A stretch of DNA of 64,000 bases from Anodontia alba (lineage: Eukaryota; Mollusca; Bivalvia; Lucinida; Lucinidae): contig OZ024823.1 of assembly GCA_964016985.1 (NCBI GenBank), positions 130,654,112-130,718,111 of the forward strand, read 5' to 3'. The notes under the pieces are model-generated. The model had not been told where the DNA came from and did no database searches. It was given only the letters and a program-made list of their open reading frames with translations. Each line of letters opens with the position of its first letter. The first letter of the stretch is position 1. Positions 22,691-33,284 of the stretch are shown in pieces. The translations under genes were made by a program, and so were the position numbers.

Positions 22691-22818
22691 CTTTAAGGGA
22701 TAACATAATGTGTAGCGTGTCATATGCGTTCGCAGATAACTTTTCGCTTGACGCGGATAAAATAACATTTGTTTTCACCATATTAAGTATTTCTCCTGCT
22801 GCACTGTAGTAAACAAAC

Positions 22819-23070
22819 CACAATAGGAAATTCCTCTCACTGTAGCCAGTACAGTAAATCCTGTATTTGGTTGCAAATCGGCATCTAAACCCAGAATCAG
22901 CCTGGTTTCTCTAGTCTCTTGCCACTGCACTTCATCACCGCTAGCCAGTTCTTTTATCCGTACAGTAACTTCATAAAATATTGAACTGTTTGTAGACGTG
23001 ATAAAAACATTAGACCAGTCTATTGTGAGTTCATGGAGAGAACTCTTCCACGAGACAACCACTTCCGATT
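22819..23070 (-). CDS. Exon 13: module 6 (last exon seen; 3' border uncertain)
   Basis: The acceptor is ATTTCACAG. The exon encodes ESEVVVSWKSSLHELTIDWS, YEVTVRIKELASGDEVQW and TGFTVLATVRGISYCG, a whole beta-sandwich module in one exon. The likely donor is TGTG/GTTTGT, the same form as in exon 12, giving 252 nt in phase 1. Without splicing, the frame continues for about 14 residues to a stop at 22775. That would end the protein there, with an AATAAA-type hexamer on the minus strand near 22272. Both endings are possible. A MITE begins only about 20 bp upstream of the acceptor. Confidence 0.8.
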
Positions 23071-23091
23071 CTGTGAAATGAAAACAGTAGA

Positions 23092-23451
23092 TACAGTCGA
23101 ACCTCGATAGCTCGAACACCGATGGCTCGTTTACCATGGCTAATTCGAACTCGTTTTTTAGTCCCTACGAAGTTCTTCCGATAGCTCAAGAAAACAAATA
23201 TTTAGGGAAATTTTATTTTATCGTAAAATTGTATGTTGTGTGTACTCATTAGAATCGCCTCATCGAGGCGATTCGAATGAGTACACTCAACATACAATTA
23301 TTGTGTAGAAAATCGAAAAAAAATCCCTAAATTATAGCCATTCGCTTCCTGATTTAGCACCATAATTAACCCTCAGTGGCTCGAACCACCCATGTCTCGA
23401 ACAATTTTCTATGGTCCCAAAGATGTTCGAGCCATCGAAGTTCGACTGTAT
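23092..23451. mobile_element. MITE family B, copy 2 (TA-flanked, 20 bp from an exon)
   Basis: The terminal inverted repeats ACAGTCGAACCTCGATAGCT and GCCATCGAAGTTCGACTGT are flanked by TA on both sides, as expected for Tc1/mariner/pogo-type MITEs. The centre holds GAATCGCCTCATCGAGGCG with the matching right arm. It lies immediately upstream (minus sense) of the exon 13 acceptor. Confidence 0.88.
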
Positions 23452-23514
23452 TGAAAAATCGCTTTGTTACATTACATTACAGTAAATCCTCTAAACTCTT
23501 TATAAGCTGAAAGT

Positions 23515-23665
23515 AACATTAAAATTATAGCAGACGATTTTCGTCATATCTTGTCGGGGATAAAGTGCACGGCATCTCATATAAAACACCTATAGCAGAC
23601 ATCAAACCTTATTTTTTCTGAAAAAAGAAACACTGTTGTCTGCTGCTATTTTGACAGACAATCTC
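23515..23665. repeat. AGCAGACGA hairpin family, decayed copy
   Basis: ATTATAGCAGACGATTTTCG, then CATCAAACCTTATTTTTTCT, then GTTGTCTGCTGCTATTTTG. Confidence 0.5.
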
Positions 23666-23762
23666 TTAGGGTAAAATGATCACGTAACGTGACCGACCAT
23701 AATAGGAAAGATACTTCTCAGAAAACTTTGACGAACTTTGGCAGAATAAAACCAAAGCTTGT

Positions 23763-24042
23763 CATCACGAAAACACGCCTATATGATTTTAACCCCCTTA
23801 AACCCCACTTTTATATAGTAAAACTGGGGTTTACAGGGGTATACATTATTTTTCTTATTTTGCTAAAATACATGGATTGTGGGTACTCGTTAGAACCGCC
23901 TCGCCGAGGCGGTTCTAACGAGTACCCACAATCTATGTTTTGATCAGAAATTTGAAGAAATATAGAAATTTTTTATCTGAAAATTTACCTTTATTTGGTT
24001 GTAATATTTTCAATATATTTGAATAGGCGTATTTTCATAATG
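23763..24042. mobile_element. Family A hairpin MITE, copy 5
   Basis: The ends are CATCACGAAAACACGCCTAT and ATAGGCGTATTTTCATAATG. It is in inverse orientation. The central palindrome at 23873-23941 has tip GCCTCGCCGAGGC. Confidence 0.88.
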
Positions 24043-24054
24043 AAACAGTAGATC

Positions 24055-24300
24055 CAAATATCAACACTTTGCAGATGTCATTTTGAAATATTTTTTCTTA
24101 TTGTTCCTAGAAAATAGTACCAGGCATTTCATGCAAACTGTCTCCTTCGGAGACTATTTGCATGATGTGTCAGATTCAAATTTGTATCCGTTTGAAAACT
24201 TTGTTACTTTCCTTCTTTCTGCAAACGGAAATTTGATTAAAGAAATGGCTAAAACATCACGGAAAATAAGATTTGATAAACTCAGGCAAATTTAAGAAGA
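24055..24300. repeat. AGCAGACGACATTTTGA hairpin family, copy
   Basis: GATGTCATTTTGAAATATTT, TTCATGCAAACTGTCTCCTT, a CGGAG tip and ACTATTTGCATGATGTGTCA form the stem. The terminal GTCTGCT is worn away. Confidence 0.5.
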
Positions 24301-24774
24301 ATGGCTACATTTCCACGGGAAATAACTCTGACTTGGACTTACTTGCCTCCTTTCTAGTTTCTCCTATATCATTTTGGACTGTTTTAAAAAAGAAAAAAAA
24401 GTAAAACATTGACTCCACAGTGTAAGTTCTTTAATTTAAGAGTATAGCAACACCCATTTTAAAAGGCTTTGAATATCACACAGATAACTTCCTGTCGGCA
24501 AAAGTTGTCTCTCTTTGCAAAATATTCCCCTACATTCTGTACATGTACCACTTTCCTTCCTATGTCAGTCGGGGTTGGTATTTATGAATTATTATCTTAA
24601 TCACGGCATTATTCATGAGTATATCGCATTCATTTACTTTCGCTCTTATATTTCATACAACTTTAACTGAACATTAATTGAGTCGCAACGCGAGAATACA
24701 CACCACCTGACACGTGTGGACAACGAAAACTCAGCTCAACCTGTACACCCGCGTGAAAAAACTTTGCATCCTTG

Positions 24775-25200
24775 ACTATCCAAAATGCGCCCAGTGAATT
24801 GTCCGATCAGACTGACTGCGCGCGACTGCGCAGCTTGATCTGAATTATCGTACGCTTTCTGATATTGTGGTTCAATTGTTTCATATCTAATGCAAAATGA
24901 TTATCATCGTTCTTTCGGCTACTACCTTCACAGACTGGTTTACTTCAAGATCCTGATATTCCATTCGCGACATTTGAACCGCAACGATATAAAACGTATC
25001 TTCGGACATGTGCGCCCAGCGAAGATTCAGATCAGCCTGCGCATTCGCGCAGTCTGATCAGAATCTTCTCTGGGCGCATTTTGGATAGCCAAGGAGGGAA
25101 AGTTTCTTCATGCGGACAACGAAGATTGGTCAGACTGCGCGAAAGCGCAGGCTGATTAGTCTTCGTTGGGCGCTCAAGTCAGAAGGTACGTTTTCTGACA
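24775..25200. repeat. GATCAGACTGCGC hairpin family, two or three adjacent copies
   Basis: GTGCGCCCAGCGAAGATTCA and GATCAGCCTGCGCATTCGCG pair with CAGTCTGATCAGAATCTTCT and CTGGGCGCATTTTGGATAGC at 25010-25090. A second stem with GACAACGAAGATTGGTCAG and a GCGAAAGCGC tip follows at 25110-25165. A decayed third lies at 24775-24850. Confidence 0.75.
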
Positions 25201-25483
25201 CTGCGTCTCATTAATAGCACTACTTCGGGTGGTTGTTTTCAGATTTCATGCATGGTTAATAACAATGACACATCATTTTGTTAAAACAAAGCAAATGTGT
25301 CGGCATTGGGTGGCATTAAAGGAACTGGATAAAACTAATAGATCTTTCCCCCAACAGGAGGGACGAGTTCTTTCGTTGCAAAGTAGACCACTTTTGAGAA
25401 GCCAGCAACATTATTTAAACAGAGATGTCTATCATCAAAGTTTATTAGTGTCGGTCATAAACTAATAGGCAAAAGAAACAAGA

Positions 25484-25820
25484 TACAGTATACCCTCAAT
25501 GGCTCGAACACGGGTGGCTCGTTTACCGTGGATGATTCGAACTCTTTTTTCAGTCCCTACAAAATTCTTCCAATAGCTCAAGAAAACAAATAGTTAATGA
25601 TTTTTTCTTACTTTATCATGAAATTGTATGTCATCGAGGCGATTCTAATGAGTACACACAACATACAATCAGTGTGTAGAAAATCGAAAGATCACCCTAA
25701 ATTATCGCTATTTGCTTCCTGAACTGGTGCCATGATTACCCTCAGTGGCTCGAACTACCCATGTCTCGAACGAATTTCTATGGTCCCGAAGATGTTCGAG
25801 CCATTGAGGTTCGACTGTAT
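25484..25820. mobile_element. MITE family B, copy 3
   Basis: The left end ATACAGTATACCCTCAATGG and the right end CATTGAGGTTCGACTGTAT enclose the family body (CGTTTACCATGG-like and TTCTTCCAATAGCTCAAGAA). The left arm of the central palindrome is deleted, leaving CATCGAGGCGATTCTAATGA. Confidence 0.82.
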
Positions 25821-26184
25821 TGGCCGAATGGCTATGTCGCGACTGCTGGTGGTGTTCAAGAAACGCAGACTAAACATTATTCAGCCAAGTGTGAAAAGTA
25901 GGTCATGGTCAGTAATGGCCGATGGCAGTGGACAGGGTGCATCATGGTGGATGTGTTTATGAAGTGTCATTAGCCTAGAAGTATTGGTGTTCGAGAAACG
26001 GATTTAAACGCACAGACTTAACGTTGTTGACGCCGACATCGACAACGACGCCAACGCTCAGGCAAACGACGACGCTCGAAAGTGACCTATGTCGCTCCTG
26101 CTTGTTAAAGCAGTCGCAACAAAAATAAACCTTTGATAATAGACGGTTTTATTAGTACGATAATAGATGATAGAAAGAACAAAC

Positions 26185-26389
26185 CTGTAACAACGGGTGG
26201 TTCTGTCAATAAAGTAAACTCGGTCGTGGCCTTTTGACTATACATTTTAAGCTCATTGATAGCGATGACAGACACCTGATACACGCCATCAGCGAGATCG
26301 AGATTCTGGAAACTAGCGTAGACAAAACCCTCTGTGTTGCCAATGACTAATTCTTCCACTTTAAATCCATCTGCTCCAGCCAGGCTCAC
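26185..26389 (-). CDS. Exon 12: second half of module 5
   Basis: The acceptor is GTTTTAG and the donor TTACAG/GTTTGT, giving 205 nt that enters in phase 0 and leaves in phase 1. It encodes VSLAGADGFKVEELVIGNTE, a strand pair DGVYQVSVIAINELKMYS and a tail LLTEPPVVT. The usual A-G-L of the late strands is replaced by E-L-K. Phase agreement with exons 11 and 13 is exact. Confidence 0.88.
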
Positions 26390-26569
26390 CTAAAACAATC
26401 ACCGAAGTGTATTAGGCGGAATGTGAAGAAATGTCCTCATATGCAGTAAAGGCCATAGTGTCCTGTTGCTGCTCATATGATATCTACTAGTAAACGTGGC
26501 TTCTTTAAATGATTTTATAATTCCGCCACCAAACATGTTAAAGTGATTTGATACACCTGGGTCCAGTTG

Positions 26570-26846
26570 TTCAAAGCATCGTTAGCTTAACGAGCTTGCT
26601 TACGACAAGCTTACTAACTGTTGTAGCTAAGATATTTTCAAACACGCTGATATTTTTGCTGCAAACTTAACGAAGTTGTTAGCTAACGTGGCGCTAAAAC
26701 TTCTAGCTTGAAATATGGCAAAGCCGTTGATATTTTTTGTTGAAAAAATATTAATGTATTTGAAAACACCTTAGCTACGACGGTTAACGAGTTTGTCATT
26801 AACAACCTTGTTGCACTAACGATGCTTTAAACAACTGGGGCCTGAA
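26570..26846. mobile_element. CCCAGTTGTTCAAAGC element (family J), copy 1, without the inner palindrome
   Basis: The ends GTCCAGTTGTTCAAAGCATC and GATGCTTTAAACAACTGGGG are inverted repeats. Inside are TTAACGAGCTTGCTTACGAC and GATATTTTTGCTGCAAACTT. The central GAGTAGCTTTTGCA palindrome of other copies is absent here. Confidence 0.8.
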
Positions 26847-27184
26847 TCTAAAATTAATAATAAAATGTCGGTAAATATATAAATAACTCATTAAACAAAT
26901 TCAGGAATTTTTTAGTTTTAAACATGTTTGTAATCTAGTTTATAATTTATTGTGACGTTGAAGTTTCGCGCGAATAAAACTGGTTTGAGGCCCCCAGTTG
27001 TTTATACTGTTTCCAGTGTAAGGCGAATATTCTTTGCTAATCATTCTATTTTGTAATTCTAGTATTGTGGTCACCCGTTATACGGTTGCCCACTGCTTTC
27101 TATTTTCTTGTTGTGATGCTGGTATTGTGGTCATCGTCTTCCACGGCTGCCCACTTTTTCGCTTTGCCGCGCAGACTGGTATGG

Positions 27185-27290
27185 GCCCTCACTGCCAAAG
27201 TACGGGCATATGCGGACAGTGAAGGCCCAGATCAGACTGCGCATCCGCGCAGGCTGATCAGGACCCTCACTGTCCGCTTATAGAATCATT
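27185..27290. repeat. GATCAGACTGCGC hairpin copy
   Basis: GGACAGTGAAGGCCCAGATC and AGACTGCGCATCCGCGC pair with AGGCTGATCAGGACCCTCAC and TGTCCGCTTATAGAATCATT. It closely resembles 53385-53470. Confidence 0.7.
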
Positions 27291-27523
27291 GGGTACTGTA
27301 GAACATACCAAAGTACAGCAAAGTTCCTGATCAGACTATATATCTCCGCTGGCTGGTCTGGATCTTTACTGATTGCATTTATCCCGAAGACCACATTTTC
27401 CCATGTCGCGGCTCATATCATGTATAAACCCAATATTCCCGTTAGTCCCAAAGAACCTGAACATTTCATCATTTTAGCACAATATCGAAGTACGGAGCGA
27501 CGTTGTACGACTTCCACATACGT

Positions 27524-27574
27524 TTATTATTTATTTATTTATTTATTTATTTAGTTAGTTAATTAGTTAATTAA

Positions 27575-27605
<31 letters not shown>

Positions 27606-27720
27606 ATTAATTAGTTAGTTAGTTATTTAGTTAGTTGATTCGTTAGTTAGTTAGTTAGTTGATTAGTTAGTTAGTTAACAAGTATTTAGTTAGTTAGTTA
27701 GTTAATTAGATAGAAAGTTA
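27524..27720. repeat. (TTAG)n / (TTAT)n tetranucleotide array, about 200 bp
   Basis: It begins as TTTATTTATT and turns into TTAG units with TTAA, TTGA and ATTT variants. It is not the (TTAGGG)n telomere sequence. Confidence 0.93.
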
Positions 27721-27869
27721 TAAATTTGGAATTTGTGAAGAATGTCTAGTTCTGTTTTGAAACAAAAAGCGACAACAGAAAAAAAATTCTTATTCCACCA
27801 AGACATAATACATAATGAACAACGAACAGGAACGCAACAGAAGAATACATCTTAACCTTTACCACTCTC

Positions 27870-28045
27870 TGGGCTGATTCAGCTGACGACAAATTGATGA
27901 TATTTTTCCCAGAAAACAGAACTTGACATTTAATGCAAATTTTCTCCATTGAAGACAATTGGCATGAAATGTCAAAACCTGTTTTCTGGGATAAATAAGA
28001 AGATTTTTCAATATGTCGTCTGCTGAAAATTTACCCAGAGTGCTG
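27870..28045. repeat. CAGCTGACGAC...GTCGTCTGCTG hairpin copy
   Basis: GCTGACGACAAATTGATG, TTTTTCCCAGAAAACAGAAC, TGACATTTAATGCAAATTTT, a short tip, TTGGCATGAAATGTCAAAAC, CTGTTTTCTGGGATAAATAA and ATATGTCGTCTGCTG make a nearly complete hairpin of about 150 bp, 70 bp from exon 11. Confidence 0.75.
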
Positions 28046-28112
28046 TGTGTTCTATTATGTATCTACTGACAGGTACACGACCTAGTATAAATCGCTGGGT
28101 TTAAGAACATAC

Positions 28113-28441
28113 CAAGTAGCTGTCGATGCCTTCACTTTCATCGAAGCCTGTCCATCGAAAGTTGACAGTAGTCTTGTCACCATGGAAGTTTCCCTGTACG
28201 AGATACTGTGTTAGTGATGATCCAATCACTTCTAGGATAACAGAGTCAGTTGATGGTGCGTTGTAGAGAATTGTTACACCATCCGAGGCAACTATAGAGG
28301 ACAGTCCGGCGCCATTTGAACATTTGATAGTTGCATAGACTGTTAGGCCATGTAAATCGACTTCAGTTTTAGCTGAAGCAGACCTAGTCCCGCTGTCCAC
28401 CAGAGTGTAATTCTGAAGTTCTGTATCCCCTTTGTGATATC
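28113..28441 (-). CDS. Exon 11: second half of module 4 and first half of module 5
   Basis: The acceptor is ATATTATAG and the donor TACTTG/GTATGT, giving 329 nt that enters with two bases and leaves in phase 0. A nearer upstream AG would put a stop in frame, so this acceptor was chosen. It encodes YHKGDTELQNYTLVDSG, then TIKCSNGAGLSS (module 4 late strands), then NFRWTGFDESEGIDSYL (module 5 first half). Here the inter-module border has no intron, unlike modules 1-2 and 3-4. Confidence 0.88.
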
Positions 28442-28474
28442 CTATAATATATGGGTTCCTCAAGATAAGCGATT

Positions 28475-28560
28475 GTCGTATGACTTATGCGACCAGCCAA
28501 GACTCAGACCAGCTTGCACAGTGTGATCAGAGTCTACACTAGTCGCTAACATGATATATG
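28475..28560. repeat. Decayed GATCAGACTGCGC hairpin copy
   Basis: GCGACCAGCCAAGACTCAGA, GCACAGTGTGATCAGAGTCT and ACACTAGTCGC form an imperfect stem. Confidence 0.5.
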
Positions 28561-28609
28561 GCCCTAATCATATTATCAATAGCGTAGACTCGGAATGCGC
28601 GGATGGGGC

Positions 28610-28910
28610 TAGTTTGTGTTGAGGTTTTACGGCCCAGTCAACCCAATAGGGTCATGTCGAGCGCGGTCAGTTTACCTAACCACACGTTTACTGGGTAGGC
28701 TTAGTCCTCTAAGCGGTTAACCAGTATTGTGCACATTCTTTCGCCAGAAACTGACAACTGCCCTTCTTGAATCAGCGGAAGGGAGAGAATGACCGTAGAA
28801 AATATTTCATGATCAATCTCCACGAAAGAATGTTGCCGACCTCGGCGGGGGTTGAACCCGCGACCTCCTGGTCTCCAGTCGGACGGCGCATCCAACTGGG
28901 CTAGTCGGAT
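28610..28910 (-). repeat. tRNA-derived SINE, copy 1
   Basis: The minus-strand head has box A-like TAGCCCAGTTGGATGCGC and box B-like CGCGGGTTCAACCCC, with a partly closing CCGACT/AGGTCGG stem. No standard anticodon arm forms. The body contains TTCTCTCCCTTCCGCTGATT, CAGTTGTCAGTTTCTGGCGA and GCTTAGAGGACTAAGCC. The same body occurs on the plus strand at 39949-40185. Confidence 0.75.
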
Positions 28911-29207
28911 ATGTGTATGCCAATAAGCTGACCTGGGTTTACGCATATCGCATACGTCGTAAGTTCGATTTCTATATGGACGGACCTACAATAATGATTG
29001 AGCAAATCCTGCAGGATCTGCATGCTGTCGGTTTGTTTGTATCTTTATTATTCTTGTGACGCAGAATTGCACGCTGCAATATGGTCCGCCAAAAAAGTAA
29101 CAAATGACTTGTTCGAAAGAAGTGTATATCAAACTTTCAAGACTGAATATCAAACAGCCTGAATCGTGATGAACCGACTTATTTTGAACGCTCTCAACTG
29201 TATAACT

Positions 29208-29452
29208 GGGCCCAGTTGTTCAAAGCTAACGACGTCGTTAGTTAACGATTCATTAAAATTTACTTCGAGTGATACGCAAATATGCTGAAATTTTTTGCTG
29301 AAAAAATGTGAGTAGCTTTTGCAGTGCAAAAGCTACTCACATTTTTTCAGCAAAAAATATCAGAATATTGTAAATTGAGCCTGCTAAAACAGTTAACGAA
29401 ATGACCCTTAACGAGCTCGTTAAGCTAACGACGCTTTGAACAACCGGGCCCT
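29208..29452. mobile_element. CCCAGTTGTTCAAAGC element (family J), copy 2
   Basis: The ends are GGGCCCAGTTGTTCAAAGCT and GCTTTGAACAACCGGGCCC. The central palindrome is GTGAGTAGCTTTTGCAGTGC and AAAAGCTACTCAC, with flanking TTTTTTGCTGAAAAAATG and TTTTTCAGCAAAAAATA. Confidence 0.88.
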
Positions 29453-29939
29453 GATGTTTATAAAAGTCTCTCATATTCGTCTGTGCAAACCAAAAGACTT
29501 CTTCCAACTTATCAAAATAATAGACGCATACAACTGAAAGACGACAGACTTACGTATTTATCTTTTATATTCAGAGTCCTTAACTCATTACCATATTTGT
29601 CCTAAAACTCGGAAAAATCAGTTTTACTGATTGCTGATGAGTCGAAAAGCTGCTGGATGAAGGGCAAATAGTGTAGACCCTCTTCAGATGCTACGGTCTG
29701 TCGCGGTTTTTTTGTTGTTTTTTTTTTCTACAATGTTTTCTCAGATCTGTCTGTAAGTAGGCCTGTGTGTACGTAGAAAACATACGGTAAACTAAAATAT
29801 GAACATGCGGAAAGTAGGCCTGGGTTTCACCAGAAAAAAATATGTGTCATGTGTCCGATACGATACTGTATCGTGATACTTTAACCCGGTTGGTTATTCT
29901 ATTTTTGTCACAAAATATACGAGTATTGTGTTAATACGG

Positions 29940-30135
29940 TAACATGCTGAATAACAAAATCCAGCAGATGACCATTTGAAATAATTTTCTAATTTTCCCC
30001 AGGAAAAAAGGCTTTGACATTTCATGCATGTTGTCTCCTCAAGAGATAGTTTTCATGATATGTTAGGGCCTATTTTCTGAGCAAATAAGAAACATACCAT
30101 AAATCTGTCGTCTGCTGAATTGCTGAGTGTAGTTA
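29940..30135. repeat. CAGCAGATGAC...GTCGTCTGCTG hairpin copy
   Basis: CCAGCAGATGACCATTTGAA, TGACATTTCATGCATGTTGT, a CTCAAGAG tip, TTTTCATGATATGTTAGG and AATCTGTCGTCTGCTGAATT. Confidence 0.65.
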
Positions 30136-30359
30136 AGGCCAAAAACCGCCATATAACACGAGGTATTACGTTAATGGATATAACACGATATGTTTTGTGA
30201 TGATACTGTATCGTGATACTGATCGTTAGTATCGATACTTACCATCAGTAGCACGATAAAGTATCTTCACAAAATATATCGTGATATATTGATGCAATGA
30301 TGACATCGCCCAAGCTCTAAAGGAAAACTGAAAACCTGAATAACACACTAGATAGTTAC

Positions 30360-30455
30360 CTATTGCCCAGTAGCAAGCAACTATTCCAGATTCTGGATCC
30401 TCTGCTGACCACTGTACAGTGATATCATTGGTTCGCTGGTAGTCTAAATCTTCAT
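30360..30455 (-). CDS. Exon 10: first half of FN3/Ig-like module 4
   Basis: This short exon of 96 nt contains no ATG-started ORF of notable length and was found by matching the module pattern. The acceptor is TCTATACAG and the donor CAATAG/GTAACT, with phase 1 at both ends. It encodes DEDLDYQRTNDITVQWSAED followed by PESGIVACYWAIG. This is the clearest example of the W-x-A-x-D-P-x-S-G-I-x-x-x-Y-W-A-I-G first-half signature. It joins exon 11 through a shared Gly codon. Confidence 0.88.
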
Positions 30456-30491
30456 CTGTATAGAAAAATAGAAAAGTTAGTAATTATTAAC

Positions 30492-30850
30492 GTGCCAGAA
30501 TTCGGTTCACTCCTACAACGAGAAAGTGTCCGTATGCAAAGACTAAATGCGCAGTCAGTTCAAGACATAAGCAATCAGCATAAATCTTATTTAGAAATTG
30601 CAGAACGCACGAGTCTTGATCAGAGTTGGAAGTCTCGCTCTGGGCATGTGCAAGTCACATTTGCTGGAAACAAGTTTATGTGATGACAAGGCATTTTTGA
30701 ACTATTAACCGGCTATACGTAAATAATCGTAGACGATATTTTAATTGTCCTTAATTTTCCTTTTGGACCAATTCGCAATTCGAAATGTAAAGAAATATTT
30801 TGGAAAAGTAAGAAAATTTTACGTTTTGCGTCTGCTAATTTTGTCTCGCG
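30492..30850. repeat. Dispersed duplication, copy 1 (second copy near 33775-34080)
   Basis: From AATGCGCAGTCAGTTCAAGA through TTATTTAGAAATTGCAGAAC, ACAAGTTTATGTGATGA and GAACTATTAACCGGCTATAC to TTGCGTCTGCTAATTTTG, the sequence is repeated at 33776-34078 with a few percent change. The open frame at 30492-30683 is not conserved as coding. Confidence 0.85.
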
Positions 30851-31259
30851 ATTGTTAAAGGTCAACTACATAGTTGAGCCACCTCAGAAGAATTCCAACA
30901 AAATGGCACGTATGACCAGCAAAGGATCAGATCAGCCTGCGCATACGCAGAAGTGTGAACATCTGTATTCAAAATGGTTGACAGTATTGATATGAAGATG
31001 GTGTAACATTGAAAACTCTCTTGAAAAAGGCTTTTATTAGCCGAAACGATGAGATTTGATTGTGAAATAAACTGTGCAAAAATACAAAAAGGAGAGGCTA
31101 GCTGAAATTTTACAGGCTGACAGATGTCATATTTTATAATCGTATTAATACTATATATCAATTTATTAAGCAATTCTGGATAACAAAATGTCTATTTTTG
31201 AGGCATATGGAGCCTTTAACGGGATAAACAAATGGTAGTTTTTCTGCTAGTTTTAGGAA

Positions 31260-31350
31260 ACGGTTTTTGAGGCTTCCTGTTGTTTTTCCTTGCACACGAA
31301 GACCCTTCTGTAAAGGACTCTATTCTAAAAAATAAAGCAGGTACTATACT
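31260..31350. repeat. Half of a GGAAAGAATTTGCT hairpin element
   Basis: GCACACGAAGACCCTTCTGT and AAAGGACTCTATTCTAAAAA, one arm only. Confidence 0.45.
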
Positions 31351-31644
31351 CCGCTTTTCAGAATGAAAGTAACACACTTTGACAGAGATGCTTGCTCTGA
31401 AACTTTATACATTCTGTTTAAAGGTCACCTGTTCAAGAACTCATTTTTTGTGCATCAATACGTGTATATAATACAGGTAACCAATGATTCTGAAAATTCA
31501 CAGCGACGGTCCTGATCAATCTGCGTGCATGCGACGCTTTTCTATGCCGTCGCTATTCGAAGGCACATTTTCATATGGAACGGCACATGTAGGTTTTCTA
31601 ATGCAGTGGTCAAGAGATTAGCATCTCACCTTTTTAAAAGAAAT

Positions 31645-31940
31645 ACAGTCAACCTTCTTTATACCGATATTCGATACAACGACGAAATTCGTTATAATGA
31701 CAATTTGAATGTCACGAAACCCTCGATCAGGAGATGACAAGAAATGAGATATTATGCAAGAATATTGCATTAAAACTTAAGCAACATATGTTTTGAATAT
31801 TTGTTAGAATCGCCTCACTGAGGCGATTCTAACAAATATCCAAAACATATGTTCTATGAGGCATTATGAATAAAACAAGGTATTTTTTACATATCATTTG
31901 GTCCATTAAGGATTCTTTACAACAGCAAATTCATTTTAAT
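31645..31940. mobile_element. TACAGTCAACCTTCTTTATA element with central GAATCGCCTC palindrome
   Basis: The left end ATACAGTCAACCTTCTTTAT is followed by GATACAACGACGAAATTCGT. The central stem is CATATGTTTTGAATATTTGT, TAGAATCGCCTCACTGAGGC and its arm, ending AAAACATATGTT (about 31784-31856). The right end is decayed. The ends differ from families A-C but the core is related. Confidence 0.7.
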
Positions 31941-32193
31941 GGCAACATGTTTGGGAACAAATGCTATCTTTGTAACGAGGGCACACTATAATTACACGCA
32001 GAATGACTTAAAACAAAGCCACCATCTGGCTGACTGAATACTGCTAAACTAAGGTAAACTTCAGTTGCTAACTTTTGGAATGGTAGTTGTTGTAACCTTT
32101 CGTTTTAATCTCATTACATCCAAACCAGATAAAGCTATATGTTGTGCCACAAAAATGTTAAATGCACAGAATATAATTTAATTCGATTCAGAC

Positions 32194-32409
32194 CTTCATC
32201 TCCGTCTTGCACATTGTAGATGACAGGACCTGTGAGATCCACCAGAATTGGTTCCGAGTAGCTAACAGTTCTCAAGCCTGCCCAATTTATAGCAACTACT
32301 GTGACGTGGACCACTGAATTATGGAGAAGTGTGAGAGACGATGCTATAGCATACGTCCGCTTTCCGACACTCTTAAATGTCTGCAGCTGCGTTCCCCCTC
32401 TCACAGTTC
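32194..32409 (-). CDS. Exon 9: second half of FN3/Ig-like module 3
   Basis: The acceptor is CTTTTCAG and the donor TGAAG/GTCTGA, giving 216 nt with phase 1 at both ends. It encodes TVRGGTQLQTFKSVGKRTYA, then VHVTVVAINWAGLRT, then ILVDLTGPVIYNVQDGD. The run W-S-I-G (exon 8) into x-x-R-G-G-T-x-x-x-x-F-x-x-V-G is repeated in module 4, where it reads W-A-I-G into Y-H-K-G-D-T. The donor GTCTGA is less canonical than the others, but the frame agreement with exon 10 supports it. Confidence 0.88.
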
Positions 32410-32462
32410 CTGAAAAGAGAATTCAAATTTTAGAGATTTTGATATTCTTGTCAAAATTGAGT

Positions 32463-32570
32463 TTGCCTCTTTTGAAAAGGGGTCAACTCTAGAGGGAAAG
32501 AATTTGCTACACTAGAATAGACTCCTTTGCAAAAAGGAATTGGGGTACAGGAAAGCAAACAGGAAATACC
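32463..32570. repeat. GGAAAGAATTTGCT hairpin element, copy
   Basis: TTTGAAAAGGGGTCAACTCT and AGAGGGAAAGAATTTGCTAC meet TAGAATAGACTCCTTTGCAA and AAAGGAATTGGGGTACAGGA. It lies just upstream of exon 9 on the minus strand. Confidence 0.6.
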
Positions 32571-32924
32571 CCCTACCCTTGTCCAAAGTGATGATACCTC
32601 TAATATTGGAATACAAACCATACCCTTCCACTCCTCCTGTCATTGTTTTTAATCGTGTTGAATAAACTATAAGATTACGTGTCACATATGTACTTGCCGA
32701 GTTATGCATAAGGTAGGCCCTGATTACACGGCTCCTTATGAGCAGTCTGATTTAGGTCAACACAGTTTGCTCGTTTGCTCAAGGGATCATGTCCTAATGC
32801 AAATTATTATTACGGTAACCTCATCATAGGTATACAGCATGCCCATCTAGTAGAAACCTACACGTAATGCAACAGAATGATTTCAGTTTGTTCGTAATTT
32901 TCCCCTCAAGTTCATCAACCATGG

Positions 32925-33165
32925 CCCAGTTGTTCGAAACTACAATGTCACTAGTTAACGTATCGTTAAAACTTTGATCATTAAATATGGCATATACGCT
33001 AATATTTTTGCTGAAAAAAAATGTGAGTAGCTTTTGCATTTGCAAAAGCTACTCACATTTTTTTTTCAACAAAAATAACTGCAAATTAGATACTGTACTT
33101 ACTAGAGCAGTTTGACCACTAACGAGCTCGTTAAGCTATCTATGCTTTAAATAAATGGGCCCATA
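32925..33165. mobile_element. CCCAGTTGTTCAAAGC element (family J), copy 3
   Basis: GGCCCAGTTGTTCGAAACTA, central GAGTAGCTTTTGCATTTGCA and AAAGCTACTCAC, then AACGAGCTCGTTAAGCTATC and GCTTTAAATAAATGGGCCC. Confidence 0.83.
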
Positions 33166-33284
33166 TTCATCAGTTTGACATATACTGTTTTTATTTTTAA
33201 GACGCATTGAATCAGGTTCTACACTGTTTGATGGTCATCCAGCAGTGTCACTATAGTGTGTTTTGTATTTTCTGGTCCTTTGCA

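Noticed and set aside
27524..27720. Interstitial telomere repeat
   Set aside because: The unit is TTAG with TTAT and TTAA variants, not TTAGGG.
28830..28910. Functional tRNA gene
   Set aside because: A and B boxes are good, but no standard anticodon arm forms and the SINE body follows directly.
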